From: Lichenifustis flavocetrariae
Lineage (GTDB): Bacteria > Pseudomonadota > Alphaproteobacteria > Rhizobiales > Beijerinckiaceae
NCBI RefSeq assembly: GCF_026130545.1
Contig: NZ_JAMOIM010000022.1
Coordinates: forward strand, 1-64,000
Direction of reading: 5' to 3'
Length of the DNA: 64,000 nucleotides
The stretch's first letter is position 1. Each line of letters opens with the position of its first letter. A model generated the notes under the pieces. The model worked only from the letters and a program-made list of their open reading frames with translations, did no database searches and had not been told where the DNA came from. The position numbers were made by a program, and so were the translations under genes. Shown one piece after another: positions 53,276 through 62,381 of this stretch.

Positions 53276-53329
53276 AAATTAGCTTGATCGAAGTCGGTGC
53301 AGCGCCGGCGCGCTGGAGACATCGCGTTC

Positions 53330-54430
53330 ATGAAACTCGGCTTCGGGCTCTACCGCCACATGCTGGACGACGCGCATTTCGCGTTCGCGCGGCAGTGCGG
53401 AGCGACCCACATCGTCGTGCACATGTGCGACTACTTCCGCGGCAGCGACCAGACCTCGCGCGCCGACCAGCCCATCGGCGACGGGTCGGGATGGGGGATC
53501 GCCGAAGGGCGCGTGTGGGAGATCGCGGATCTTGTCGCGGTCCGGGACGCCATGGCGGCGCATGGGCTAACCTTCTACGCGATCGAGAATTTCGATCCGG
53601 CCTTGTGGTCCGACATCCTTTTCGGTGGCCCGCTCCGGGACGCCCAGATGATCGACGTGCAACGCCTCATCCGCAACGCCGGGGCGGCTGGCATCCAGGT
53701 GTTCGGTTACAATTTCAGCCTGGCGGGCGTCGCGGGCCGGATTACCGCCAACGTGGCCCGTGGCGGTGCCCCCTCGGTGGGGCTCGCCGGACCCAATGCA
53801 GTGACGCAGAGCCCCCTGCCGGCCAGCATGGCCTGGAACATGGTGGTCGACCCCGCCGCTACAGGCGTCCGCCCCACCCTGTCGAGCGAAGCGCTCTGGG
53901 CGAACCTGCAGTGGTTCCTGGACCGCATCCTGCCCGTGGCCGAGGAGGCCGGCGTGCGCATGGCGGCCCATCCGGATGACCCGCCACTCCCAACCGTGCG
54001 TCAGCAGCCTCGCCTCGTCTACCAGCCGCACCTCTACCAGCGCTTGGTGGACATAGGGTCGAGCCGCGCCAATGCGCTCGAGTTCTGCGTCGGCACGGTC
54101 GGCGAAATGGCGGAAGGCGACGTGTACGAAACGGTCGACCGGCACGCTCGACAGGGACGCATCGCCTATGTGCACCTGCGCAACGTCCGGGGCCGCGTCC
54201 CGCACTACCAGGAAACGTTCATCGACGAGGGCGACATCGACATCCCGCGCGTGATCACCTTGCTGCGCGAGGCCGCCTTCGACGGCGTCATCGTGCCCGA
54301 CCACGCGCCACCGATGACCTGCGACGCCCCCTGGCATGCCGGCATGGCTTTTTCGATGGGCTACATCAACGCGCTGATGGGGCCTGGCATCGCGGCGCTG
54401 CCGCAGCAGACCGCGGACGGCCGGCCGTGA
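53330..54430 (+). CDS. Mannonate dehydratase-like (UxuA family) enzyme
   Basis: A 366-residue TIM-barrel protein starting MKLGFGLYRHMLDDAHFAFA. Family metal-site segments: MAAHPDDPPLP (His), ALEFCVGTVGEM (Cys), YVHLRNVRGR (His) and IVPDHAPPMT (Asp-His). This is the UxuA mannonate dehydratase family, which dehydrates sugar acids. Start at 53330. Its stop overlaps the RraA-like GTG start. With the RraA-like aldolase and ribose-type importer it suggests a route for an aldonate or uronate. Confidence 0.86.
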   Translation: MKLGFGLYRHMLDDAHFAFARQCGATHIVVHMCDYFRGSDQTSRADQPIGDGSGWGIAEGRVWEIADLVAVRDAMAAHGLTFYAIENFDPALWSDILFGGPLRDAQMIDVQRLIRNAGAAGIQVFGYNFSLAGVAGRITANVARGGAPSVGLAGPNAVTQSPLPASMAWNMVVDPAATGVRPTLSSEALWANLQWFLDRILPVAEEAGVRMAAHPDDPPLPTVRQQPRLVYQPHLYQRLVDIGSSRANALEFCVGTVGEMAEGDVYETVDRHARQGRIAYVHLRNVRGRVPHYQETFIDEGDIDIPRVITLLREAAFDGVIVPDHAPPMTCDAPWHAGMAFSMGYINALMGPGIAALPQQTADGRP

Positions 54431-55116
54431 GCGCCTGGGCCGACGACACGGCGCTGTTCGACGCGGTACGGCGGGAACTGTTCGTCGCCGTGGTCGGCGA
54501 CGTGCTGGACAAGCTGGGCTACCAGAAGCAATTCCTGTCGCCCTCCCTCAAGCCGATCAATCCTGCGATGGTGGTGCTCGGGCGCGCCATGCCGGTCCTC
54601 GAAGCGGACTTCTTCGCCGAGCGCTCGTCCGGGCAAGCCGCCGTCAGCGCGCAGCCCTTCGGGCTCATGTTCGCGGCGCTCGACGACCTCAAGCCCGGCG
54701 AGGTCTACATCTGTGCCGGGGCGTCGCACCGCTACGCGCTCTGGGGCGGACTCATGTCCACGCGCGCACAAATGTGCGGGGCCGCTGGAGCCGTGCTACA
54801 CGGCTTCCACCGGGACACCAACGAAATCCTGCGGCTCGGTTTCCCGGTCGCCTCCTTCGGCAGCTATGCCCAGGACCAGGGACCGCGCGGCAAGGTCGTC
54901 GACTGGCGCGTGCCGATCGAGCTGGACGGGGTGCGGGTCGAGCCGGGCGACGTGGTGTTCGGCGACCGCGACGGGGTGCTGATCGTGCCCAAGACCGTGG
55001 TGGAACCGGCTTTCGCGGGAGCCTTCGACAAGGTGCGGGGCGAGAACGCCGTGCTCAAGGCTCTGCAGGAGGGGATGACCACCGTCGCGGCCTTCGAAAA
55101 GTTCGGGATCATGTAA
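54427..55116 (+). CDS. RraA/HMG-aldolase-family protein
   Basis: A 229-residue protein of the RraA-like family, which contains 4-hydroxy-4-methyl-2-oxoglutarate aldolases as well as the RNase E regulator. Family segments: VAVVGDVLDKLGYQ, AGAVLHGFHRDTNEI (the Arg-Asp of the metal site) and PGDVVFGDRDGVLIVP. A C-terminal extension is present. GTG start at 54427 overlaps the upstream stop; its own stop overlaps the GntR ATG (TAATG). A retro-aldol step in the pathway is likely. Confidence 0.85.
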   Translation: MSAWADDTALFDAVRRELFVAVVGDVLDKLGYQKQFLSPSLKPINPAMVVLGRAMPVLEADFFAERSSGQAAVSAQPFGLMFAALDDLKPGEVYICAGASHRYALWGGLMSTRAQMCGAAGAVLHGFHRDTNEILRLGFPVASFGSYAQDQGPRGKVVDWRVPIELDGVRVEPGDVVFGDRDGVLIVPKTVVEPAFAGAFDKVRGENAVLKALQEGMTTVAAFEKFGIM

Positions 55117-55850
55117 TGGGGCTCGAGACATTCCCTTCGCGGGCCTCGGCCGCCGCCCCGCACGGGACGACCGTCGACGTGCTGGTGCAGAAGATCCGCG
55201 CGCTGATCCGGGATCGCGGCCTCGGCGTCGGCGATCCGCTGCCCACGGAGCGCGAACTCGGCGATTACCTGTCGGCCAGCCGCAACACCGTGCGCGAAGC
55301 GCTGCGGACGCTCAAGACGTACGGCCTCATCGACGTGCGCCCGAAAGTGGGCGCCATCATCGTCGACCGGGGCGTGGAGGCGGCCTTCGACTTGCTGTCG
55401 GCCAATTTGGACGTGTCGATCGAGACCTTCGCGGACGTGCAGGGCTTCCGTCGCATCGTTGAGGTCGGCATCGGGGATGCGGTGATGGCCGTGGCGGCGG
55501 CGGATCTCGCGCGGCTCGACGAGCTGAATGCCGCGATGCGGGCCGTGCACGGCATGGAGGCGGCCGCCGAAGCCGATTTCCGCTTCCACAGCGCCTTGAT
55601 CGGCCTCGCCCGCAATCGCACGCTCGACGAGATCTACCGTTTTCTGAAGCCGGCCGTGGTGCGGCTCATGCTACTCGGCAAGTCGCGGCGGCCGGTCATC
55701 GACGGCACGTTCCAGGAGCACGACGCCATCGTCCAGGCGGTGCGGCGGCGCGATCGCACCGCCTACGCCTACCTGGTGAGCCGACACCTCGAATACGGCG
55801 CGCAATTTATCAGCGCGACGGATGCGACCGCCGAACCAATCGGCGGCTGA
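55116..55850 (+). CDS. FadR-type GntR transcriptional regulator
   Basis: A 244-residue GntR regulator. The winged helix spans residues 20-85 (IRALIRDRGLGVGDPLPTER, ELGDYLSASRNTVREALRTL). The all-helical FCD domain has the metal-binding Asp and His residues (EADFRFHSALIGLARN; FQEHDAIVQAVRRRD). Third gene of the operon. The TTGGACCA/TGGTCCAA pair upstream of the operon is its probable operator. Confidence 0.88.
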   Translation: MGLETFPSRASAAAPHGTTVDVLVQKIRALIRDRGLGVGDPLPTERELGDYLSASRNTVREALRTLKTYGLIDVRPKVGAIIVDRGVEAAFDLLSANLDVSIETFADVQGFRRIVEVGIGDAVMAVAAADLARLDELNAAMRAVHGMEAAAEADFRFHSALIGLARNRTLDEIYRFLKPAVVRLMLLGKSRRPVIDGTFQEHDAIVQAVRRRDRTAYAYLVSRHLEYGAQFISATDATAEPIGG

Positions 55851-55886
55851 ACGGACAAGCAACACGATCGGGAGAGGAACACGTCC

Positions 55887-56849
55887 ATGACGATGACACT
55901 GAAGCATGTCGCCGGCGCCGCCATCATCGCGGCCGGCCTGACGGCCAATCCGGCCCGCGCCGCGGAGCTGCCCACGATCGGCGGGATCGTTTTCCAGCAG
56001 GACCAGTACTTCCGCGGCATCCAGCTCGGCTTGCAGGCCGGCGCCAAGGATCATGCGACCCTGCTGCAAGGCAACTCGGAGTCCAAGGCTGAAAAGGAAG
56101 CGACGTTGGTCGACACCTTCGTGGCGCGCGGCGCCAAAGCCATCGTGATCGCGCCCATCAGCGCCAAGGCATCCGTTAAGGCGCTGCAGCGCGCCAATGA
56201 CAAGGGCGTCAAGATCGTACTGTACGGCACCCATATGGACGCCGACTTCCCGGTCGCGTTCATTGGCACGTCGGACGGCGACATCGGGATGGGCTCGGGC
56301 AAGATCGCGGCGAAGTTCATCAAGGACAAGCTGGGCGGCAAGGCCAAGCTCGGCATCCTGGCGTTCCGCTCGCAGCTTGCTGAGCAGAGCGACGCGCGCA
56401 CCAACGGCTTTCTGGCCGCCGCCAAAGAGGGCACGACCCTCGACACCGTGGCGCAGCAGGACGGCTTTCTGGCCGAGAAGGCGGTGGCGGTCGCCAGCGA
56501 CCTGCTGACCGCGCACCCCGAGATCAACGTGATCTATGCAGCCAACGAAGGCGGTACCGTGGGGGCCGTCCAGGCCGTGCGGCGCGCCGGCAAGCAGGGC
56601 AAGGTGTTCGTGTTCGGCACCGACGGATCGGAGCAGCTCGCCAATTTCCTGCTGGACCCCGATGGCGTGCTGATCGCCACCACGGCCCAGCAGCCCGCCG
56701 AGGTCGGCAAGGACGCGATCGAGACCGCGCTCCAGGCCATCGGCGGCAAGACGGTGGAGAAGCAAGTTCTGGTCCCGGCCCTGCCGCTTTCCCGCGACGA
56801 CAAGGCCGGCGTCGAAGCCTTCCTGACCAGCGCCAAGGCAATGCAGTGA
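55887..56849 (+). CDS. Ribose-type ABC transporter substrate-binding protein
   Basis: A 320-residue RbsB-like protein with signal peptide to about residue 26 (VAGAAIIAAGLTANPARAAE). Typical segments: GNSESKAEKEATLVDTFVAR, AIVIAPISAKASVKAL and INVIYAANEGGTVGAVQAVR. GGGAGAGG precedes ATG 55887. It opens a complete ribose-type transporter set of binding protein, ATPase and permease. Confidence 0.88.
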   Translation: MTMTLKHVAGAAIIAAGLTANPARAAELPTIGGIVFQQDQYFRGIQLGLQAGAKDHATLLQGNSESKAEKEATLVDTFVARGAKAIVIAPISAKASVKALQRANDKGVKIVLYGTHMDADFPVAFIGTSDGDIGMGSGKIAAKFIKDKLGGKAKLGILAFRSQLAEQSDARTNGFLAAAKEGTTLDTVAQQDGFLAEKAVAVASDLLTAHPEINVIYAANEGGTVGAVQAVRRAGKQGKVFVFGTDGSEQLANFLLDPDGVLIATTAQQPAEVGKDAIETALQAIGGKTVEKQVLVPALPLSRDDKAGVEAFLTSAKAMQ

Positions 56850-56888
56850 CGGCCGGCCGGCGCGCGCTCCGCTCGCGGTGACCGATCC

Positions 56889-58397
56889 ATGACGCAAGGC
56901 GCCATCGAGCTCGACGGTGTGGCGAAAGCCTATGGGCCGACGCTGGCGCTGGCGCCCTTCACGCACCGGTTCGAGCCCGGCCGCGTGCATGCCCTCATGG
57001 GCAAGAACGGGTCGGGCAAGTCGACCCTCATCAAGATCCTGGCCGGGGCGGTCAAACCGACCCTCGGCCGGATGACGATCAGCGGTCGGCCGGCGACGTT
57101 CGACAGTCCCGTGGATGCCTTCAAGGCCGGCATCGTCACGGTTCACCAGGAACTCTCGCTCGTCCCCGTGCTGTCGGTCGGCGAGAACATCTATCTGGGG
57201 CGCCTGCCGCACCGGCGCGTGCTGGGACGGAGCGTGGTCGACTGGCCCCGCGTCCATGCCGATGCCACCCGCCTGCTGCACGGCATGGGTCTCGACATCG
57301 ACTCCAAGGCCCCGGTCGGCTCGCTCAGCGTCGGCCAGCAGCAGGTGGTCGAGATCGTCAAGGCGATGTCGTTCGAGCCCGCCATCCTGCTGCTCGATGA
57401 GCCGACCTCTGCCCTCGCGTCGCGCGAAGTCGAGCTCCTGTTCGATCTGGTGCGGCGGCTGCGCAGCGGTGGCGTGACCATGATCTACATCACCCACCGC
57501 ATGAACGAGCTGTTCGAGATCGCCGACACTTGCACGGTGCTGCGTGACGGTCGCGCGGTCGGCACCACCGCGATGGCGGCCACCACGCCGGACGGGATCG
57601 TCGACATGATGTTCGGCGATATAGCCCGCGCGGTGCGGCCCCCGCGCCGGGCGGCCACGCGGGGCGCACCGGTCCTGACGGTGCGCGGCCTGACGCGCGC
57701 CGGGGCCTTCGCGGATGTCTCCTTCGACCTCCATCGCGGCGAGGTGCTGGGGTTCGCCGGTCTGCTCGGGGCGGGCCGGACGGAGGTGCTGCGCGCCGTG
57801 TTCGGGGCGGATCCGTTCGACACGGGCACCATCGCGGTCGACGGGAATGAGGTGCGGCACCCCTCGCTTCGCCGCATGAAGGCGCTCGGGGTGGGCTACA
57901 CGCCCGAAAACCGCAAGGAGGCGGGCCTTGTCCAGGTCCGCTCGGTGCACGACAACCTGTGCCTCGCGAGCCTCGGGCGCATCGCGCGCCATGGCTTCAT
58001 CAACCGTGCTCGCGAGAAGCCCTTCGTGGACCGGCAGATCGAGGGGCTCGCCATCAAGGTGCCGGATGCCCAGCTGCCGGTGTCGTCGCTCTCGGGCGGC
58101 AACCAGCAGAAGATCGTCATCGGCAACTGGCTCAACACGCGTCCCAGGATTATGTTCTTCGACGAGCCGAGCCGCGGCATCGATGTGCAGGCCAAGCAGC
58201 AGATCTTCGACATCATGTGGCGGGAGGCGGCGGGAGGGCTGTCCTCCGTCTTCGTGTCGAGCGAGCCGGAAGAACTGCTGGAGGTCGCCGACCGCATCGT
58301 GGTGATGCGGCTGGGCCGCATCGTCGCCGAGGTGCTCCCCAGCGCCGTCACGCTCGCCGAACTCTACCGTCTGTGCATGGAAGGACGCCCGTCATGA
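56889..58397 (+). CDS. Ribose-type ABC transporter ATPase (RbsA-like)
   Basis: A 502-residue double ATPase. First domain: GKNGSGKST, VHQELSLVPVLSVGENIYLG, LSVGQQQVVEIVKAMS, LLLDEPTSAL. Second: FAGLLGAGRTEVL (P-loop lost, as usual for RbsA second domains), LSGGNQQKIVIGNWL, FFDEPSRGIDV. Stop overlaps the permease ATG (ATGA). Confidence 0.9.
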   Translation: MTQGAIELDGVAKAYGPTLALAPFTHRFEPGRVHALMGKNGSGKSTLIKILAGAVKPTLGRMTISGRPATFDSPVDAFKAGIVTVHQELSLVPVLSVGENIYLGRLPHRRVLGRSVVDWPRVHADATRLLHGMGLDIDSKAPVGSLSVGQQQVVEIVKAMSFEPAILLLDEPTSALASREVELLFDLVRRLRSGGVTMIYITHRMNELFEIADTCTVLRDGRAVGTTAMAATTPDGIVDMMFGDIARAVRPPRRAATRGAPVLTVRGLTRAGAFADVSFDLHRGEVLGFAGLLGAGRTEVLRAVFGADPFDTGTIAVDGNEVRHPSLRRMKALGVGYTPENRKEAGLVQVRSVHDNLCLASLGRIARHGFINRAREKPFVDRQIEGLAIKVPDAQLPVSSLSGGNQQKIVIGNWLNTRPRIMFFDEPSRGIDVQAKQQIFDIMWREAAGGLSSVFVSSEPEELLEVADRIVVMRLGRIVAEVLPSAVTLAELYRLCMEGRPS

Positions 58398-59392
58398 GCG
58401 ACACCGCCCACCGTGTGGCCTGGACCAAGCAGCGGCGCGTGGGCACGACCATGCTCAAGATCTACACCATGGAGGCGATCCTGCTCGTCATTGTGGTGGT
58501 GCTGGTCGTCTTCGCGCCCGGCTTCGCCACGCTGGGCAACTTCTTCAATGTCCTGCGCACCGTCTCGATGCTCGGCATCATCGCGTTCGGCATGACGGCC
58601 GTCATCATCGCGGGCGAGATCGACCTGTCGGTCGGGGCCGCGGTCGCCTTGGCGGGTTGCGTGGTGGCCTGGTTTTCCGGGGCCCTATCGCCGCGCATCG
58701 GCTCGGTCGCGGCCGTGGCGCTCGGCGTGCTGGTCGCGATGGCGATCGGGTTCCTGACGGGGGTGTTCACCGGGAGCATGCGGCGGTGGTTCAACGTGCC
58801 GACTTTTATCACCACGCTGGCGCTGTTCACCGCCCTGCGCGGCGCGGCCAACCTCATCACCGGTGGTTTTCCACTGACCGACCTGCCCGACTGGTTCGGG
58901 TTCCTGGGCGCCGGCGACCTGGTCGGCGTGCCGTTCCCGGTCTACGTCTTCCTCACCGTCTTCGTGCTCATGCACGTGCTGATGAAGTTCACGAGCTTCG
59001 GACGAGCTGTCTACGCCGTGGGTGGGAACGCAGAGGCGGCGCGCCTATCGGGCATCGACGTCTTCTTCGTGAAGACCATGACGCTCGCCATCACCGGGGT
59101 GCTCACCGCCGTGACCGGGACGCTGATCGCCTCGCAAATCGGCTCGGGCACCGGCAACACGGCAACCGGCATGGAACTCGACGTCATCGCCGCCACCATC
59201 ATCGGGGGCACCAGCCTGTTCGGCGGCAAGGGCCGGGTCTGGGGCACCCTACTGGGCGTGCTGCTCCTCGGCTGCATCACGAACGGCATGACGCTGCTCG
59301 ATGTCTCCGAATATTGGCAATACGTCGTGCGTGGCGCCATCATTCTGGGCGCGGTCCTCTTGAATCAGGTTCTGGAGTCGGCAGGCAGGTAG
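58394..59392 (+). CDS. Ribose-type ABC transporter permease (RbsC-like)
   Basis: A 332-residue permease with about ten hydrophobic segments. Family motifs: GMTAVIIAGEIDLSVGAAVA, NVPTFITTLALFTALRGAAN, FGRAVYAVGGNAEAARLSGI and IIGGTSLFGGKGRVWGTLLG. Last gene of the sugar-acid operon; the IS3 element begins 29 bases past the stop. Confidence 0.9.
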   Translation: MSDTAHRVAWTKQRRVGTTMLKIYTMEAILLVIVVVLVVFAPGFATLGNFFNVLRTVSMLGIIAFGMTAVIIAGEIDLSVGAAVALAGCVVAWFSGALSPRIGSVAAVALGVLVAMAIGFLTGVFTGSMRRWFNVPTFITTLALFTALRGAANLITGGFPLTDLPDWFGFLGAGDLVGVPFPVYVFLTVFVLMHVLMKFTSFGRAVYAVGGNAEAARLSGIDVFFVKTMTLAITGVLTAVTGTLIASQIGSGTGNTATGMELDVIAATIIGGTSLFGGKGRVWGTLLGVLLLGCITNGMTLLDVSEYWQYVVRGAIILGAVLLNQVLESAGR

Positions 59393-59495
59393 GACGGGCT
59401 CCCGGCAGGTCCAGGCGGGCGTGAAGTGGACCCCGTTTTTGGGACCATGAGCTAAGTTGGAAATCGGCTTCTCCGTTCGATAGACGGAGGGAGCG

Positions 59496-59765
59496 ATGAC
59501 GAAGAAGACGAGACGTAAGATCGACACGGCGCTGAAGGCGAAGATTGCCTTGGAGGCGCTGCGCGAGCAAGCGACGGTAGCGGAACTGGCGCGACGCTAC
59601 GAGGTGCATCCGAACCAGATCTATGCCTGGAAGAAGCAGTTGGTCGACCATGCCGCACGGGCTTTCGATGGCGGTGTCGGCCTCGATGCCGAGAAGCTGG
59701 CGCAGCGGCAGGTCGACGATCTTTACGCGAAGACCGGCCAACTCACGGTCGAGCGCGATTTTTGA
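59496..59765 (+). CDS. IS3 transposase orfA
   Basis: An 89-residue helix-turn-helix protein: [40 protein letters not shown], and a leucine-zipper-like end [17 protein letters not shown]. It stops at ATTTTTGA. A -1 slip on the T run would continue as DFLSQE into orfB, the usual way IS3 elements make the full transposase. Confidence 0.82.
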   Translation: MTKKTRRKIDTALKAKIALEALREQATVAELARRYEVHPNQIYAWKKQLVDHAARAFDGGVGLDAEKLAQRQVDDLYAKTGQLTVERDF

Positions 59766-60706
59766 GCCAAGAGGTCCGGGCGATGAGTACCCCGGACCGG
59801 CGAGGGATGCTCGATCCAGCCGACGAGCGGCTTTCGATCCGCCGGCAGTGCGAGCTGGTCGGCGTCGCGCGCTCCGGCGTCTACCGGGCCGAGGCGCCGA
59901 CCAGTGAGGTCGATCTCGATTTGATGAAGCGGCTCGACGAGCTGTTCACGGAGCGGTCGTTCTACGGCTCGCGCCGCATGACGCTGCCGTTGCGCCAGGA
60001 AAGACACGCGATCAATCGCAAGCGAGTCCAGCGGCGGATCGGGATCGCGGCGCTCGGCCCGAAGCCCAACACCTCGAGGCCGGCGCCGGGGCACAAGATC
60101 TACCCCTATCTGCTGCGCGATCTCAGGATCGAGCGACCAAACCATGACAGGTCGCGCCGACATCACCTATCTGCCGATCGGGCGTGGCTTCCTCTATCTC
60201 GTAGCCGTGATGGACTGTCGAGCCGTGCCGTGCTGTCGTGGCGGCTGTCGAACACGATGGACGCCTCCTTCTGCGTCGCGGCGCTCGAGGACGCGCTGGC
60301 GCGCCACGGCCGGCCGGAGATCTTCAATACCGACCAGGGGAGCCAGTTCACGGGATACGACTTCACCGGCACCCTGGAGCGAGCCGGCATCAGGATTTCG
60401 ATGGACGGACGCGGGCGCTGGATGGACAACGTGTTCATCGAGCGGCTGTGGCGCTCGATGAAACACGAGGACATCTACCTCAAGGCCTATGCCGACGGCC
60501 GCGAGGCGAAAGCCGGCATCGCGGCGTGGATCACGTTCTGCAATGAGCAGCGCTTTCACCAGGCGCTCGGGCATCGAACGCCGATGTTGGTCTGGCGCGA
60601 GGGCCGAGCCCTCGCCGCGAGCCAAGGAGCTGTGGAGATGATGGACAACGCTACCGCGATGACCACATCACCACGGAAGCAGCAGGCGAAAGCATTGGCT
60701 GCATGA
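59762..60706 (+). pseudogene. IS3 transposase orfB with compensating frameshifts
   Basis: A 314-codon frame with IS3 orfB sequence at both ends: LSIRRQCELVGVARSGVYRA, FTERSFYGSRRMTLPLRQER and GPKPNTSRPAPGHKIYPYLL, then NTMDASFCVAALEDALARHG, EIFNTDQGSQFTGYDFTGTL (second Asp), GRGRWMDNVFIERLWRSMKH (Glu) and CNEQRFHQALGHRTPM. Between about 60137 and 60219 the frame is wrong: the +1 frame there reads ADITYLPIGRGFLYLVAVMD, holding the first catalytic Asp. Two opposite one-base changes thus scramble about 27 residues and remove a DDE residue. Probably inactive as sequenced. Confidence 0.8.
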
Positions 60707-60781
60707 TTTGAAGGGCTGCGGGGCAGCCAATGTCCAACTAACGAACCGGCTCAGGTGGTCCTACGGATGGGGTCCACTTCA

Positions 60782-60905
60782 GAGATCCCGCCAAGGCGGT
60801 CGCGATGACTTCGATTTCGTTGGGTGTGAAGATCTGCCGGATCCCCGCCAGGAGATCGTTGTTCAGTGCAGGCGTTGGCGAGAGCGTACGATGAGTGTCG
60901 GCCAT
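60782..60905 (-). pseudogene. Hypothetical protein, truncated by IS3 (copy B)
   Basis: ATG 60905 opens MADTHRTLSPTPALNNDLLA and continues FTPNEIEVIATALAG, identical to copy A at 15790, until the IS3 right end. Only about 40 codons remain. The literal frame runs on into the IS to 60738. Confidence 0.75.
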
Positions 60906-61261
60906 GACGTGATATCCTTGTTGAGCTTGAGAAGGGGGAAAACAAAATTGAAATCCCAAATCGATCCCAAGCTCTTGGGGAGATCTCGCGACGGATCCCG
61001 CTGACGTCTATGCAGCTCATTCCGGGCCGGCCCGAAGTCGCGCGACATACGTGCGAGACTGCACGGCCCTTCGAACCGGCATTTCCCACGAATGAGGCGA
61101 CCGACGGCCGGAGCCGGCCAAGATCGTAGGCTCGCCGTTCATCGTCACTGATCGCAGCGAGAGATCGTCGGCCGAGTTCTAGTGACACCTGCCGACACGA
61201 CGATGCCGGGAGGTCTGCTTTAGCTGAAGCTGATTGGTCGCCAACGGGCGAGCTTGGCCGA
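60783..61261. repeat. Long direct repeat, copy B (partner at 15668-16148)
   Basis: Same orientation as copy A. The first 285 bases are nearly identical, the rest about 80-85% with a diverged patch near 61075-61125. Two copies 45 kb apart could recombine to delete the interval. The left boundary coincides with the IS3 end. Confidence 0.85.
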
Positions 61262-61561
61262 AAGCTGAACGGCTGTTGTCGAAACTGAATAGGCCAAAGC
61301 TGACGTTCGTTCTTTCACGATCTTACTGTTGCGACGTTCTCGATCTCGCCTGTGCCACGGCTGCCTAAGGTCCTTCGGATCGAGCGGCTTCGAGGGGAAG
61401 GGAGCAAGAGGTCTCGATTTCCCCGCGCAGTCACTTTTTCGGCGTTGTCAACCTCCGTGTGACGCGGCCCATAAGGATGAACAGACAGCTTTTTTTCTGT
61501 GTCGCCAATGCTTGCCTTGCTGCACTGCAGTAGAGTGCAGCAACACTGAATACCCAACTTA
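61262..61561. other. Non-coding gap of about 300 bp
   Basis: No gene recognised. It holds the 3' flank of the XRE-cupin gene, a hairpin at 61518-61542 and a T7 run at about 61490. Confidence 0.5.
61518..61542 (-). terminator. Hairpin after the XRE-cupin gene
   Basis: TGCTGCACT, loop GCAGTAG, AGTGCAGCA: a perfect nine-pair stem 20 bases past the minus-strand regulator stop. No T run follows immediately, so termination is uncertain. Confidence 0.4.
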
Positions 61562-62185
61562 TCAGAAGGTTGGCGGGGTGCTGACCCAAAGGATCTTCGC
61601 ACGGGATTTGCCTTCGTTCCGATAGGCGTGGGGCATCTCCGACCGGAAGTGGAAGGACGCGCCTTCGCCGACCACAAAGCTTTTGCCGTCGACCAGGAGG
61701 ACGATCTCGCCTTCCAGGATGTAGCCGAGCTCTTCGCCCTGATGTGCGACGATCTCTTCCGCACTTGCGCCCGGCTCAATCCAGTGAATGTTGCCTTGCA
61801 GCAGGTTGCCGTCGACATGCGTGATGAGACGTTCCAGCCTGATGCCTTGGTCCTTGACCACGTAGGTGGGCCGATCCTCAGGGCGTGCCACGACGGACGT
61901 GTCGTCCGTCGTGGAACTGAGAAGGGCCGATACGGTCGTATCAAGGCTCGCAGCGATCCGGTGCAGTGTCGGAAGCGAGGGGGTGGCGCGTCCGTTCTCG
62001 ATTTTGGACAGCATGCTCTCCGAACAGCCGGCCGCCAAGGACACTTGGCGAAGGGTCCATGATTTACGCAACCGTGCATGCTTGAGCTTGCCGCCGATCT
62101 GCACTTCATTTTTCGCAGCGCTCGGATCGACCCGATCCGGCGCCGACTCTGGCGTCGCGGTTTCGTGTTTCGCTCTGTCCGTCAT
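61562..62185 (-). CDS. XRE-cupin transcriptional regulator
   Basis: A 207-residue regulator with an N-terminal XRE helix-turn-helix (KLKHARLRKSWTLRQVSLAA, GCSESMLSKIENGRATPSLP) and a C-terminal cupin domain (ASAEEIVAHQGEELGYILEG, GEGASFHFRSEMPHAYRN). Related PuuR-type proteins control amine, amino-acid or sugar uptake and catabolism. Divergent from the branched-chain amino-acid-type ABC operon, which it probably regulates. Confidence 0.88.
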   Translation of the reverse strand: MTDRAKHETATPESAPDRVDPSAAKNEVQIGGKLKHARLRKSWTLRQVSLAAGCSESMLSKIENGRATPSLPTLHRIAASLDTTVSALLSSTTDDTSVVARPEDRPTYVVKDQGIRLERLITHVDGNLLQGNIHWIEPGASAEEIVAHQGEELGYILEGEIVLLVDGKSFVVGEGASFHFRSEMPHAYRNEGKSRAKILWVSTPPTF

Positions 62186-62225
62186 GTCAGATTCACCACC
62201 AGCCGCCTATATGTTACTCAGTGTG

Positions 62226-62248
62226 CAAGTCACTTGAACAAAATTCAA
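62226..62248. promoter_or_regulatory. Small palindromes in the XRE-cupin/LivK divergent region
   Basis: TTGAA-N5-TTCAA at 62234-62248 overlaps AAGT-C-ACTT at 62227-62235 in AT-rich sequence, 40 bases upstream of the regulator start. Weak candidate operator. Confidence 0.3.
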
Positions 62249-62381
62249 TTATTTCTTCTATTGTACGCTAGATGCCTTTCGACTCGCTTGACTCGCATGT
62301 CCAAACTGTCAGAGCATTCAAGTATGTTGAACTTGCTGCCAATCGGCGGCTCGCCTGATGTACCTGCAGGATTTTAAGGCC

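Larger units (their letters stand above)
59422..60781 (+). mobile_element. IS3-family insertion sequence, about 1360 bp
   Basis: Terminal inverted repeats TGAAGTGGACCCC (59422-59434) and GGGGTCCACTTCA (60769-60781) bound two transposase frames, orfA and orfB. Flanks (left GGGCG, right GAGAT) show no clear 3-4 bp target duplication. The right flank enters directly into the hypothetical gene of repeat copy B, so the element or a rearrangement truncated that gene. Confidence 0.87.

Noticed and set aside
55671-57992. 773-codon minus-strand open frame
   Set aside because: It lies antisense to the RbsB- and RbsA-like genes and its Asp/Arg/His/Gly-rich composition is the usual shadow of GC-rich coding sequence. 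No family motif.
59422-60781. Target-site duplication around the IS3 element
   Set aside because: Bases flanking the terminal repeats (GGGCG left, GAGAT right) do not match; no duplication can be claimed.
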